From Phocoena phocoena (lineage: Eukaryota; Chordata; Mammalia; Artiodactyla; Phocoenidae): DNA of 64,000 nt. Both the position numbers and the translations under genes were made by a program. The notes below the pieces were generated by a model. It was not told where the DNA came from. It worked only from the letters and a program-made list of their open reading frames with translations, and did no database searches. The stretch lies in contig NC_089230.1 of assembly GCF_963924675.1 (NCBI RefSeq), positions 74,267,223 through 74,331,222 on the forward strand. Direction: 5' to 3'. The first letter of the stretch is position 1; every line of letters begins with the position of its first letter. Positions 47,004 through 57,500 of this stretch are shown here, one piece after another.

Positions 47004-47598
47004 CATGAAGAGGAAATCCACCAACCTGGAAAGTATTTTTGCAATATGTATATTCAAGAAATACTTAAATATAAAGAACTTTTACAAATCGATAACAAAA
47101 AGTCAAGCAACCCATTAAAAATGGACAAAACCTGAACTGACACTTTACAAAAGATATACAAATGACCACTATGTAGAAGAATAGGTGCTCCATATTGTTT
47201 GTCTTTGGGGAAAGAGATTTTAAAGCCACAATGCAATACCATAGGTAACATTCCAAACCAACTAGAATGGCCAAAATTAAAAATACTGACCACCTTAAAT
47301 GTTGGCCATGGTATGAAGCATTGAGAGCTATCATACATTCCCAATAGGACTGTAAAATGATACAACCTTTTCAGGGAACTTTGGAAATTTTTTATAATAT
47401 TAAACATACATATATCCTATGACTCAGCACTTCCACTCTTAGGTATTTATCAAAGAGAAATGAAAACATGTCCACAGACAGACATGTACAAGGACGTCCA
47501 GAGTATCTTTATAACACCCAAATATCCATTAAGAAAATGAATAAACAAATTGTGTAATATTTATGTAGTGGAATGCTAACAGCAGTAAGTAGGAATGA
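47004..47598 (+). mobile_element. Old L1M ORF2 end, copy 1
   Basis: AAGTCAAGCAACCCATTAAA, AACCAACTAGAATGGCC and ACTTCCACTCTTAGGTATTT follow the L1M ORF2 C-terminal order. Strongly diverged. Confidence 0.7.
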
Positions 47599-48236
47599 AT
47601 ACTTGTTGGCAAGGATGTGGAAAAACTGCAATTCTTGTACATCGTTAGTGTGAGTGTAAAATAATGCAGCCTCTGTGGAAAGCAGTTCGGTGATTTCTCA
47701 AAAAGTTAAAACACAGAATTATCCTACCAATTTCACTCCTAGGTATATGCCCAGAAGAAACAGAAACAGGTACTCAAATACCTGTACACAAATACTCATA
47801 GCAGTGCTCTTCAAAAGAGCAAAAAGGTGGAAACAAATGTCCATCAACCGATGAACGGATAAACAAAATGTGATACATATATGAAATGCAATATCAGTCA
47901 GCCACAAAGGAATGAAGTACTGATATATGCTACAATGCAGATGAATCTCAAAAATCATGCTAATGAAATCAGACACAAGGGCACGTGTTGTATGATTTCA
48001 TTTATATGAAGTGTTCAGAATAAGTAAATCTATAGAGATAGAATGCATCTTAGTGGTTGTCAGGGGCTAGGGTTAGGAGAGAACAGCCAATGACTATTTA
48101 ATGGATATGGAGTTTTCTTCTGGGGTGATGAAAATGTTTTAGAACTATATAAATAGAAGTGGTGGTTGCACAACAATGGGAATGCAATGAATGCTAGTGA
48201 GTCATGCACTAAAAAATAAAAGAAATGAATGACTTA
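47599..48236 (+). mobile_element. Old L1M ORF2 end and 3'UTR, copy 2
   Basis: The order restarts at TTGGCAAGGATGTGGAAAAA, showing a second copy in the same orientation. It runs through CATCAACCGATGAACGGATA and GTGGTTGTCAGGGGCTAGGG to GGTGATGAAAATGTTTTAGA. Confidence 0.75.
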
Positions 48237-48238
48237 AA

Positions 48239-48471
48239 CAACTGACCCTTGAAAAATATGGGTTTGAACTGTACAGGTCCATTTATATGTGCATTTTCTT
48301 TGTTACTAACTACTACAGTACTACAGGATCCATAGTTAATTGGATCACACGCAGAACCACAAACATGGAGGAACCCCATACATTGAGGGCAGGCTATTAA
48401 GTTATACATGGCTTTTCAACTGCACAGAGGTTCTGCACCCTTAACTCCTGGCACTGTTCAAGGGCCAGCTG
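48239..48471. mobile_element. MER2-like TcMar-Tigger element
   Basis: Terminal inverted repeats CAACTGACCCTTGAA at the left and TTCAAGGGCCAGCTG at the right are near reverse complements. Inside are GGGTTTGAACTGTACAGGTC and GCAGGCTATTAAGTTATAC, as in MER2. It is about 230 bp, shorter than the usual 345. Non-autonomous. Confidence 0.8.
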
Positions 48472-48478
48472 TGTAATA

Positions 48479-48552
48479 CCAATGTGGATGCGTCTCAAAA
48501 ATGTTTTGAGCAACGGCACTTAAATGCAACATACGTACTATATGATTTAATT
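48479..48552 (+). mobile_element. L1M fragment, left half of a split copy
   Basis: GATGCGTCTCAAAAATG and ACTATATGATTTAATTTTT match the L1M ORF2 end. The copy appears to resume at 50664, beyond the minus-strand L1. Confidence 0.5.
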
Positions 48553-48893
48553 TTTAAAATTTTTATGCAATTTTTAAAGGTTACTTTCCATTTACAGTTA
48601 TTATAAAATATTGGCTATGTTCCCCGTGTTGTACAATAAATCCTTGGACCTATCTTACACCCCATAGTTTATGCCCTCCCCTCCCCACTGGTAACCACTA
48701 GTTTTCTATATCTGTGAGTCTGCTTCTTTTTTGCTATATTTACTAGTTTGTTTTATTTTTTAGATTCCACATATATGTGATATCATACAGTATTTGTTTT
48801 TCTCTGACTTATTTCAGTTAGCCCCTCCAAGTCCATCCATGTTGCTACAAATGGCAAAATTTCATTCTTTTTTATGGCTGAGTAGTATTTCAT

Positions 48894-48896
48894 TGT

Positions 48897-48942
<46 letters not shown>
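48894..48942. repeat. (GT)n microsatellite
   Basis: About 24 GT units with one interruption, then a GA-rich run, inside the L1. Confidence 0.95.
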
Positions 48943-48943
<1 letters not shown>

Positions 48944-50138
48944 TGAGAGAGAGACAAATTTATCCATTCATCTATCAATGAATACTTAGGTTGCTTCCAT
49001 ATCTTGGCAATTGTAAATAATGCTGCTATGAACATTGGTGTGCATGTATCTTTTCCAATGAGTGTTTTTTTTTCTTTTTTTTGCTTTGTTTTTGATATGT
49101 ACCCAGGAGTGAAGTTGCTGGGTCATATGGTAGTTCTGTTTTTAGTTTTTTGAGAAACCTACATATTGTTTTCCACAGTGGCTGCAGCAATTTACATTCC
49201 CACCAACAGTGTATGAGGGCTCCCTTTTCTCCACATTCTTGCCGACATTTGTTATTCGTGTTCTTTTTGATGATGGCCATTCTGACAGGTGTGAGGTGAT
49301 GTCTCATTGTGGTTTTGATATGCACTTCCCTGATTAGGGAGGTTGAGCATCTTTTCATGCGCCTGTTGGCCATATGTACTTCCTTTTTGGAAAAATGTCT
49401 ATTTAGTTCTTCTGCCTATTTTTAAATTGGGTTGTTTGTTTGATGTTGAGTTGTATGAGTTGTTTACATTTTGGAGATTAATCCCTTATTGGTCATATCA
49501 TTTTCAAATATTTTCTCCCATTCAGTAGGTTGCCTTCATTTTGCTTATGGTTTCCTTTGCTGTGCAAAAGCTTTTGAGTTAAATTAGGTTCCATTTGTTT
49601 ATTTTTGCTTTTATTTCCTTTACTTTAGGAGACAGATCCAAAAAAATATTGCTGGATTTATGTCAAAGAGTGTTCTGCCTATGCTTTCTTCTAAGAGTTT
49701 TATAGTATCCAGTCTTAACATTTAGGTTTTTAATCCATTTTGAGTTTAGTTTTGTATATGGTGTAGAGAATGTTCTAATTATTTCATTCTGTTACATGTA
49801 GCTTTCCAGTTTTCCCAGCACCACTTATTGAAGAGACTGTCTTTTCTCCATCGTATATTCTTGCCTCCCTTGTCATAGATTAATTAAGTATGTGGGTTTA
49901 TTTCTGGGCTTTCCTGTTCCATTGATCTATGTTTTTATGCCAGTACCATATTGTTTTGATTACTGTAGCTTTGTAGTATAGTCTGAAGTCAGGGAGCCTG
50001 ATTCCTCCAGCTCTGTTTTTCTTTCAAGATTATTTTGGCTATTTGGGGTCTTTTCTGTTTCCATGCAAATTAAAATTTTTTGTTCTAGTTCTGTGAAAAA
50101 TGCCATTGGTGTTTTGATAAGGATTGCACTGAACCTTT

Positions 50139-50480
50139 TCAAAAATTTTTTATTTACTTATTTTTTGGCTGCGTTGGGTGCTCATTGCTGCGTGTGGGCT
50201 TTCTCCAGTTGTGTTGAGAGGAGGCTGCTCTTTCTTGTGGTGTGCAGGCTTCTCATTGCGGTGGCTTCTCTTGTTGCAGAGCACGGGCTCTAGGCACGCC
50301 GGCTTCAGTAGTTGTGGCATGTGGGCTCAGTAGTTGTGGCTCATGGGGTCTAGAGTGCAGGCTCAGTAGTTGTGGCGCAGTTGCTCCGCAGCATGTGGGA
50401 TCTTCCTGGACCATGGATCGAACCCGTGTCCCCTGCATTGGCAGGTGGATTCTTAACCACTGCACCACCAGAAAAGTCCC
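50139..50480 (-). mobile_element. Long CHR-2-like SINE inside L1
   Basis: About 340 bp, with the repeated GTAGTTGTGGC modules typical of the long CHR-2 type and the same tRNA-like head as the short copies. The diverged duplication TGCAYTGAAYCTTT (50125-50138 and 50481-50494) fits an older insertion. The antisense frames are translations of the SINE. Confidence 0.92.
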
Positions 50481-50663
50481 TGCATTGAATCTTTAGATTG
50501 TTTTGGGTAGTATGGTCATTTTAACAATATTGATTCTTCCAGTCCGAGAATACAGTGTATCTTTCCATCTGTTTGTGTTGTCTTCAATATCTTTGTGTCT
50601 TACAGTTTTAGGGGTACAGGTCTTTTTGACTCCTTAGATAGGTTGATTCCTAGGTATTTTATG

Positions 50664-50875
50664 GTAAAATCACATCAAAAAGAATATGATTTAAGTCAAA
50701 GTTTCTTGCTGATGGGATGCGGCGATTCATTGGAAAGGAGCATTTTCTGTGATAGAAATGTTCCATGTCTTGACTGGGGTTGTGATAATACAGATGTATC
50801 TATTTGTGAAAACTCATTGAGGTATGCACCAAGGTCTGTGCATTTAACATGTATGTAAATATCAATTAAAGAAAA
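50664..50875 (+). mobile_element. L1M 3'UTR, right half of a split copy
   Basis: TAGAAATGTTCCATGTCTTG, GGTTGTGATAATACAG and AAAACTCATTGAGGTATGCA follow the L1M 3'UTR order and continue from 48552 across the inserted L1. Confidence 0.65.
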
Positions 50876-51655
50876 ATTTAAAAGACCAAAATACTATGAA
50901 AATATGGGTAAAAAACCTGGACAATTCACAAGAATGATATTTAAACCATTCATAATAAAAGAAATGCAAATTAAAACTCCACTGAGCAATTTCTCATTTA
51001 TCAGATTGGCAAAAATTTTAAATCTTGATATTATACTCTGACAGTAAGTATGTGGGAGACCAGTTAGTTTTATACATTGTTATGGTGAGGAATTTGGCAA
51101 TATCTAGCTCATGTACATATGTATTTACCCTTTAATCTAACACTCTCACTTCTAGCAATGTATCCATTTTAGTCTGTTAAGGGTGCTACAAAAAGTACCA
51201 CAGACTGGCTGGCTTATAACTAGAGATTTATTTCTATTTTCTCACAGTGGTGAAGATGGGTAGTCCAACATCAAGGTGCCAGCATGGCTGAGTGAAGGTG
51301 GACTTCTCATACCCTCACTTGGTGGAAGGAGCTATAGAGCTCTTTATTTTTAAGAATAAAAGTCCCATGCATAAGGGTCCTATTCTCATGAATTACAACA
51401 TGTGAATTTTGGGGGGACACAGACATGCAGACAGGCAATATTCATGAGACACACCTCTAATAATAAAATACACGTACAATAGGTCATTCATTGCACCATT
51501 ACTTACAGTTGCAAGATACTGGAAATGACCTAAATGCCCAAACACAGGAAGTTGAATAAAATATGGTACAAATAATTGAATACTGTGCAGCTTTAAAAAA
51601 TTAAAGATCTCTATGATATAGAGTGATTTCAAAGATATATTGGTACATTAAAGAA
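50876..51655 (+). mobile_element. Old L1M ORF2 end split by a MaLR LTR
   Basis: Left part: AAAAGAAATGCAAATTAAAA, CACTTCTAGCAATGTATCCA. Right part from about 51456: ACTTACAGTTGCAAGATACT, TTGAATACTGTGCAGC. The LTR at 51172-51455 interrupts it. Confidence 0.7.
51172..51455 (+). mobile_element. MaLR LTR (MST/MLT1-like)
   Basis: TAGTCTGTTAAGGGTGCTAC, AAGTACCACAGACTGGCTGG, then TGAATTTTGGGGGGACACAG near the end. Shorter than usual. It is inserted in L1M. Confidence 0.7.
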
Positions 51656-51659
51656 GTAC

Positions 51660-53425
51660 CAATAGACTCCTGGTTTCAGGCTCTGCATGCAAGGAGCTTG
51701 GAATCATGGCTTCATCCTAATAAGAAGTATAAGCTTGAATAGATTGAAAATTCAAGAACTCTACTTGGGGATCCATAAGAGGTGAGGACACAGGACAAAC
51801 TGCTGCTCCCAAGTTTGGAGAGACAGGTAAATACAGGCATCACAGCTTTCCCAGAGCAGACAGTCATGTGTGAAAACCAGTGAGGCCATCAGTGCTGAGG
51901 CAGAAAACCTGACCTGTAACTGGTGAATTGCTGGAAGCTCAGTGTGACAACTCAGAGTTAAAACTTAGGGGGACCCAGTCATGAGGGGCTCCCACAATAT
52001 TGTGAGATTCACCTCCAGGAGCTTGACCAGGTTCCCACAGTAGATATTGGAGAAAAATCCCCTTGAGCCTCCTGCAGGCGAGGGGAAAAGGAATCATTTT
52101 ACAATATACCAGAGCACTTTCTTCTTAACAAGACCTGCTCTCAGGTGAAACCAATTAACCAGAGCCTAATTTCTGGGAATTATCAAAGGCTAACTGACCT
52201 GGGGTGGGGAGGGAGAAGGGAAATACCCAGTTCTAGTAACTCTAGCCATTATATTCCACCTGAGGGGAGCGGTTCTGAGAAACTCTTATGAAATTCACAG
52301 TCCAGAGGCATAGGCTTACTACAAGACTGAGACCTAATCACAGGACTATAGAACTCTTCCCCTCCCTACAACTTATCATCACTTTACTGAAGGCTTATTC
52401 ACAGCAGTTCCTTTTACCTGGTCCGTACTGTTGGCTATCAAAAAATTGCAAGGCACATCAGAAGTCCAAACACACAACTTGAGGAGACAGAGCAAGCCTC
52501 AGAACCAGACACAGCAGGGAAGTTGGAATTATCAGACCAGGAATTTAAAACTTTAAAGATTCAACTGAAATTAATTTAAAATTTAATATGCTAAGTTCTC
52601 CAATGGACAAAGTAGACAGCATGCAAAACCAGATGGGCTACGTAAGCAGAGAGATGGAAATCCTAAGAGCCAAAAAGAAATGTTAGAAAAAACCCACTGT
52701 AACAGAAATGAAGAATGCCTTTGATGGGCTTATTAGTAGATTGGATATGGCCGAGGAAAGAAGCTCTGAGCTAGAGGATGTATTAATAGAACCCACAACA
52801 ACCAAAAAGCAAAGGGAATAAAGACTAGAATACAGAATAACCAAAAACTGTGCAAAAACTGCAAAAGGTGTATAACGTGTAATGGGAATACTAGAAGGAG
52901 AAGAGAAAACAGAATATTTAAAATAATGACTGAAAATTCCTTAAGTTAATGTCAGACACCAAACCACAGATCTAAGAAGTTTAGAAAACACCTAACAGGA
53001 TAAATACCACAAAGACTACACCTAGGCATATGATTTTCAAACTACAGAAAGTCAAAGATAAAGAAAATTATAACCTCAAGGAAGCTAGATGAAAAAACAC
53101 CTTACATACGGAAGAACAAAGGTAAGAATTACAACCAATTTCGCTTCACAAAGTCTTAATACAAAATTATACATATAGTATGCTGCTTTTTGTTAAAAAA
53201 AGGAAATAAAAATATGTGTATTTGCTTTTGCAAAAGAGAACACAGGAAGTATAAACTAGAAATGAATGGAATTGCTTACCTTCAAGGGTGGAGTATGGGG
53301 GAAAGGAGTAAAAGGGATATAGGAGGGAGGGAAACTTCTCTGAGTATACTATTGTACTTTAGAGTTTTGACTTTTGGGCTCATAGTAATATATTGTATAT
53401 TCAACAAATAAGCTTAAATCAATCA
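51660..53425 (+). mobile_element. HAL1-like (ORF1-only L1 relative)
   Basis: A long 5' region is followed by an ORF1 remnant, and then directly by a 3' tail (AAACTAGAAATGAATGGAAT, GAGTATACTATTGTACTTTA, CATAGTAATATATTGTATAT) with no ORF2 between. Going from ORF1 straight to the 3'UTR is the mark of HAL1, a half-L1 that depends on another element's ORF2. An L1 with an internal deletion is the alternative. Confidence 0.65.
52540..53165 (+). pseudogene. HAL1/L1M ORF1 remnant
   Basis: Would encode the RNA-binding ORF1 protein. Recognisable stretches: ATGAAGAATGCCTTTGATGG (coiled-coil to core junction) near 52708, ACTAGAAGGAGAAGAGAAAA near 52890, CTACACCTAGGCATATGATT near 53015 and AACACCTTACATACGGAAGA near 53097. 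Many stops and small indels break the frame, and no open piece of note remains. Confidence 0.7.
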
Positions 53426-54200
53426 ACATGGGAGAAAAATATCCTAAAACTGAATGTAAGCAGAAACAAGTGAGCCCACCTGCACTTCAAATAAATAACA
53501 ATCATAATGAACCCATTACTTTGATTTACATACCCTCAGTTTTAAGGGCAAAAAAAAAAGTGGGAACCAATCTTTTTCTTTTAAGATTTTTTAAAATAGT
53601 GGTGTGAATATGGCAATTCTGAAACTCACACGATTGTACTGTAGGACTGAGAAAGTGAGCAAACATAGTGAGAGTGTTGGGAGTCAAGGTCTTGCTGTGA
53701 AATAAGGGAGATACAAATATGGATAGGGAGGCAAGGTAGAATTAGATGCGGGGTTGGATTGGAATTAAGGAAATTTATATAAACTCCTGATCACCCCACC
53801 CACAAGCCTACAACCCTTGTAGTTGCCCAGTCCTGAGACCAAAGAAGGAGCTTGGAGTCAGCGACAGAGACACCCACGATTTACTGAACAGGGTATCTTA
53901 CATGTCAGAAGTGAAGGTCCTGGAGTGGTACCCCTCTGTGTGCAGTGGCCGACTGCAGGCAGAACATGCAGCAATCTTCATTACTAGTGGAGGGAGGAGG
54001 CTACCATTTATAGTGGGAACTGATGTCTGGTTGGCTCCTCCGTTACCAGGGAAACCAGTGGCTGGGGCAGGGGGCAAGCACTATAGGCAGTTACTAATTA
54101 AGCCCTATAATTAAGAGGATTGGCTAGTCCTGTGGGTGAAGCTGGGACTGGTTGAATAGGGGGTGTACAGAGAGCAAGAGAACAGTCATCTTGAGTGGCC
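53426..54200. other. No gene seen; possible continuation of HAL1 tail and an LTR-like patch
   Basis: 53430-53850 is AT-rich and could be HAL1 3' sequence. 53850-54190 (CACCCACGATTTACTGAACA, CAGTGGCCGACTGCAGGC) resembles an old LTR I cannot name. The 70-residue plus-strand frame at 53902-54114 lies over it and is not called a gene. Confidence 0.35.
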
Positions 54201-54203
54201 TGC

Positions 54204-54204
54204 A

Positions 54205-54254
<50 letters not shown>

Positions 54255-54270
54255 CCTATTTATCTATCCT
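54204..54270. repeat. (TATC)n / (GATA)n microsatellite
   Basis: About 13 perfect tetranucleotide units (54204-54254), then interrupted ones to 54270. Likely length-polymorphic. Confidence 0.97.
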
Positions 54271-54891
54271 TAGAAGCGATGACACCAGAGTTGCAGTGAA
54301 TAAACCTTGATTCCAGGTCCTGGTTTCTAAATATCATTTTTCACTAAAAGGAACATAGGTGGCTTGGAGAAATGGCTGCATGGCTGAGTCCAGGGTTGGG
54401 GCAGGAAGGGTTCAAGATGAATCTGGAACATATTGTGGTAACTGAAAGTAAGAAAGTCAGAATAAAATGATGGGGTCATGTCCCCAAAGACACAGGAGGC
54501 AGTGTGAGCTAAATCTGGGACAATTTGAGCATCAGTGGATTATAACCTATTGAATAAATTAAGCATCTCTGAGGTCATACTGATAACAAATGGCTAATTA
54601 GGTAAGTATGGTAGATGGGAAAACTGTTTTGTGAGAATAGAATGCTAACTAGTAAACATAAAAAGAATGGTGGTGCATGACAGTCTCAAATTGTACAGAT
54701 GTCCAAGGGTTATAATTAGACTGAGTCTCTACCTTTCTGCTGGGACCAATCACAACCTCCGGTATCCTTCTACCAATACTCCACCTGGCTTTCTGTTCCA
54801 GCCACAAAACAAGGACACTTTTATTTTCACCCGGCAACCCAGACCAAGTGATTCTCATTTAAGCCAAGTGAGGACACAGGTGATTACCACT
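54271..54891. other. No gene seen; unique DNA
   Basis: Two short frames on opposite strands over 54649-54897 have no family features. Confidence 0.5.
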
Positions 54892-55055
54892 GATTAAACC
54901 TTGGAATCTCCTGGAAAACTTGTGCCTCTAACAGCATCTCCGCTCCAGCCTCAGAGATTCCAGTTTAATTGGCCTGGGGTGAGGTGCAGGTGTCAGCATT
55001 TTTAAAAAGGTTGCTAGATGATTCTTTTGCATAGCCAGGTTGAGAACTATGGGAA
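54892..55055 (+). mobile_element. MER5-like hAT-Charlie remnant
   Basis: TTGGAATCTCCTGGAAAACT, CAGCCTCAGAGATTCC, TTAATTGGCCTGGGGTGAGG and AGCCAGGTTGAGAACTATGG follow MER5A-type order. It is non-autonomous and lacks a transposase. Confidence 0.7.
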
Positions 55056-56159
55056 TCAAAAACCATAGAGATTTCAGCATAGAAAACAAAGCATAAGAGT
55101 TCATCAATATTCAAGATCTTACCTTGCTACATAAAATATCCAAATTTTTATCCTATCTGGGTGTTTAGTTCCAACCAGTTTCCTATGTGACTACATCTGC
55201 TATGGAAAGGAAGGTTTGACCTTTACCCCGATGAGTCAGGGAAACTTCTGGTTTGGGGAGGACTAAATGCCTTTAGAATTAGATGCTCCTTTAAGCATTT
55301 TTGTGGTATTCCCACCTACTCCCTTTTTCAGGAAGGTCAGTAATTGGGAATACCACAAAATGATTTCTAGGTCATCTTTCCTTTTACTGGCAAAGCCACT
55401 TTAAAAAAATGTGTGTGAGTGAGTCAAGGAAGGAGAAAGGAAAACAGTGACTAAATTATATTGTTGCCCTACCTTGGTCTGCATATCGGTTTGGCTTGTG
55501 TATTCCTGATTTCCAGGTCAAAATGTTTTCTTCACAATTTTACAGGGAGCACTGAGGGCCGGGAAGCATCAGAGGGTTTTTTAATGGGACAGCTTTGATG
55601 ATGTGATTTAAAAAAATTCCTTGGTACTAAATTGTAATCAGTATTAAATTGATGGCATGGGTAATGGAAAAACAACTTTATGGATTTTCAAACCCAGTGT
55701 CTCTTCAACTCACACGCAATCAAGTTCAAAACCTCTAAAGTTAATCTTCATGAACTGTTCACCAGGAAAACTGCTGTGAACTGCCGTCAGGGTTGATTTG
55801 GTTGCTAGTGGAAAAAAGGAAGACAATGTAACTGGTAAAAAGGGAGGCTGCTTTTTGCATCTGTGTAGTCAACAGGTGAAGTCTTGTCCTAATTACTACC
55901 AGTAGCTATCATCTAACTTCTTTACAAATTTCTATCTTCATCCCTCCGTCTTCAGAACTGTTGGAGGGAGATCCATGGGAGTGAGCAGAGGTGGAAGGGG
56001 TTGTCACCTCAAAATGCTTCCATCTATTTAGATCTAAAATATGGCCCATCATTTAAAAAGAGGCACAAGCCTTGTATTCTGGAAATTACTTTTTCTGTCT
56101 GCTGACTACCTTCTTAGCCTCTATACCTGTTCCCAGTTTGCATACTTTCCATTTCTTCT
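55056..56159. other. No gene seen; unique DNA with a perfect inverted repeat
   Basis: Holds the 16-bp inverted repeat at 55299-55360. Otherwise no repeat or coding frame recognised. Confidence 0.5.
55299..55360. repeat. Perfect 16-bp inverted repeat, 30-nt spacer
   Basis: TTTTGTGGTATTCCCA (55299-55314) and its exact reverse complement TGGGAATACCACAAAA (55345-55360). The spacer is 55315-55344. No target duplication is evident outside the arms. Confidence 0.95.
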
Positions 56160-56470
56160 CTCCATCTGGGGAAATTTTCCCGTCCTACACTTATTACACT
56201 TCCTACTTTTCCCATGAAGTCCTCCTAGACCATTTTAGCTGTCATTGCTCCTGCAGTCACCTGAAGCTTTTGCAGAACACACCCCAAAATTTCGAACAAA
56301 TTCTGCTTTTAGTGCTTGAGACTACTTCACAGGCATGTCTTGTCTTTCTAACAAAACATTAAGCTCTGTTAAACTTTAAGCTGCTTCAAGAAAGGAATAG
56401 CTTATACTCCTGAATCTCTCCCAGCATCAAGCACAGCACCGACCATATTTTAGGTTAAGACCTTAGTTAA
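56160..56470 (+). mobile_element. L2 3'-region fragment
   Basis: CATGAAGTCCTCCTAGACCA, TTAAGCTGCTTCAAGAAAGG and CCCAGCATCAAGCACAGCAC follow the L2 3' order (downstream of ORF2). Diverged. Confidence 0.5.
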
Positions 56471-56483
56471 TGATGAACTGAAA

Positions 56484-56859
56484 CAAATACTGTATGCTAA
56501 CACATATATATGGAATCTAGAAAAAAAAAAGGTTCTGAAGAACCTAGGGGCAGGCCAGGAATAAAGACGCCAATGTAGAGAATGACTTGAGGACATGGGG
56601 AGGGGGAAGGGTAAGCTGGGACGAAGTGAGAGAGTGGCATGGACATATATACACTACCAAATGTAAAACAGATAGCTAGTGGGAAGCAGCCACATAGCAC
56701 AGGGAGATCAGCTCGGTGCTTAGAGGGGTGGGATAGAGACACAAGAGGGAGGAGATATGGGAACATAGGTATATGTATAGCTGATTCACTTTGTTGTAAA
56801 GCAGAAACTAACACACCATTTTAAAGCAATTGTACTCCAATAAAGATGTTAAAAAAAAA
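56484..56859 (+). mobile_element. Young-type L1 3' end
   Basis: Last ORF2 codons (ACATATATATGGAATCTAG) and the young-type 3'UTR to AATAAAGATGTTAAAAAAA. The duplication GATGAACT lies on both sides (56472-56479 and 56860-56867). The 3'UTR lacks two short blocks near 56720-56735 present in the other copies. Confidence 0.92.
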
Positions 56860-57116
56860 GATGAACTAACCTTGAGTTACAGAGATTTTGCATAATAAAT
56901 TATGCAAATTATTTGACTGTGGTGTTTCCTTTTGGGACCTTGACTAATACAAAATGATATCATACTTCAGGTGTAAAAAGGGACGTAGCCATTTTGAAAA
57001 TGCTATGACTTTTTCTTTTGTGAAGCCAAGAATCCTTTTGTAAAATGGAGAATCACCTTCTAATTTATCATTTAAGTAATGTCAGTAATTTTTGAGTTTT
57101 TTGTCATGACACTTTT

Positions 57117-57500
57117 TTATCTTTTTAAAAATGATAAAAAATTATATTAAAAATTTTTAAATCTTTTTGTTGAAGTATAGTTGATTTACAATGTTTTAGG
57201 TATATAGCAAAGTGATTCAGCTATACATATATATTCTTTTTCAGATTGTTTTCCATTCTAGGTTATTACAAGATATTGAATATAGTTCCCTGTGCTATAC
57301 AGTAGATCCTTGTTGTCTATTTTACACATATATTAGTCTGTATCTGTCAATCCCAAATTCCAAATTTATCCCAACTCCCCTTCCCCTTTGGTAACCATAA
57401 GTTTGTTTTCTACGTCTGTGAGTCGATTTCTGTTTTGTAAATAAGTTCATTTGTATCATTTTTTTAGATCCCACATATAAGTGATACCACATATTTATTA
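57117..57500 (-). mobile_element. L1 3' end, minus strand
   Basis: Middle-type 3'UTR in reverse (GAAGTATAGTTGATTTACAA, AGTTCCCTGTGCTATACAGT) and the last ORF2 codons. The duplication TCATGACAYTT lies at 57104-57114 and 57501-57511. Confidence 0.92.

Larger units (their letters stand above)
48553..50663 (-). mobile_element. 5'-truncated older-type L1, minus strand
   Basis: 3'UTR of the same older type as 36849-41128 (TTGTACAATAAATCCTTGGA, GGTAACCACTAGTTTTCTAT). ORF2 then runs in reverse from about 48760 to 50663, with a GT repeat (48894-48942) and a long SINE (50139-50480) inside. The ORF2 is broken throughout. Confidence 0.9.
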
